33,989 nt of DNA, from NCBI RefSeq assembly GCF_027451485.1, contig NZ_DAIDJE010000015.1, forward strand, positions 1 through 33,989, read 5' to 3'. Positions 33,800-33,989 of the stretch are shown here, one piece after another. Position numbers and translations under genes: made by a program. The stretch's first letter is position 1. Every line of letters begins with the position of its first letter. Below the pieces are notes generated by a model, which did not search any database, was not told where the DNA came from, and saw only the letters and a program-made list of their open reading frames with translations. This DNA is from Bradyrhizobium sp. (lineage in GTDB: Bacteria; Pseudomonadota; Alphaproteobacteria; Rhizobiales; Xanthobacteraceae).

Positions 33800-33989
33800 G
33801 GTCTACTTAAATCGAAAACGCGGATGAGGTTTGCGAAAAGTTCCGGCAAGCCGAAGCAGGAATATCCTCCCTGGCTGGCCGCTCCGCAAGCAAGTTCGAG
33901 AGCCGCATCGGCGGGAAAACGCGCGTACTGGCGGGAGCCGCGTACCGCCTTGGGCTTCGTGCGGCTTTCCGGCGCGAATGGAACCGGCC
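33796..33989 (-). CDS. Possible partial gene at the right edge
   Basis: On the minus strand a frame is open from the window edge to a TGA at 33796-33798, overlapping the YdcH ATG by four bases. The visible 63 residues end with a plausible FGLPELFANLIRVFDLSRP. All three frames are nearly open in this GC-rich stretch, so coding is only weakly supported. I do not recognise a family. Confidence 0.3.
   Translation of the reverse strand, partial: PVPFAPESRTKPKAVRGSRQYARFPADAALELACGAASQGGYSCFGLPELFANLIRVFDLSRP

Overview
The window looks like core chromosome of an alphaproteobacterium of the Bradyrhizobium/Rhodopseudomonas group (Nitrobacteraceae). This is inferred from high GC, an alphaproteobacterial set of small genes (GapR/DUF2312, DUF1244, DUF1036, the 50-residue aa3 oxidase subunit IV, split pntA, YdcH/DUF465), the order pal-cpoB-tilS-ftsH, and perfect TTAA-N7-TTAA boxes of the CtrA type. 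No rRNA, tRNA, CRISPR array, complete insertion sequence or prophage was seen.

Layout. 1-2041: the end of a GGDEF-EAL cyclic-di-GMP protein, then a FeeM/LuxI-like N-acyltransferase. 2403-7732: pal, cpoB, tilS and ftsH, covering envelope integrity, tRNA-Ile lysidine synthesis and membrane proteolysis, closed by a clear terminator. 7981-11693: a GT87-type membrane protein, a TetR regulator and a second polytopic GT-C-like protein on the minus strand. 11914-15384: OsmC, pyruvate kinase coupled to a DUF1036 secreted protein, DUF1244 and GapR. 15433-19480: two minus-strand peptidoglycan genes, a MepK-like DUF882 peptidase and a large YkuD L,D-transpeptidase. 19855-23355: a sigma-54 response regulator divergent from an oligoendopeptidase F. 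23374-27537: a decayed AbrB/MazE antitoxin with its palindrome, the tiny oxidase subunit IV, the transhydrogenase operon pntAA-pntAB-pntB, a frameshifted remnant of a ChaA-type antiporter, and a cupin. 27611-33989: a membrane-anchored Pro/Ala-rich protein, rpsU, purEK, a GGDEF protein coupled to an epoxide hydrolase, and small conserved genes including YdcH.

How it fits together. Most genes serve housekeeping: envelope (Pal, CpoB, MepK-like, Ldt, FtsH), redox (oxidase subunit IV, Pnt), glycolysis (Pyk), purines (PurEK) and translation (TilS, S21). A cell-cycle theme is suggested by GapR, two CtrA-like boxes each with a nearby GANTC, and the peptidoglycan enzymes. Two c-di-GMP genes lie at opposite ends.

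The strongest non-routine observations are: the two broken genes flanking the oxidase/transhydrogenase block; CtrA-like boxes before the DUF882 peptidase and in the sigma-54 regulator/pepF promoter region; a repeated heptamer array between cpoB and tilS; and a c-di-GMP plus acyl-amino-acid-synthase-like pair just upstream of pal. I see no unmistakable wholly new multi-gene system. All family calls are by recognition from sequence; no database search was run.
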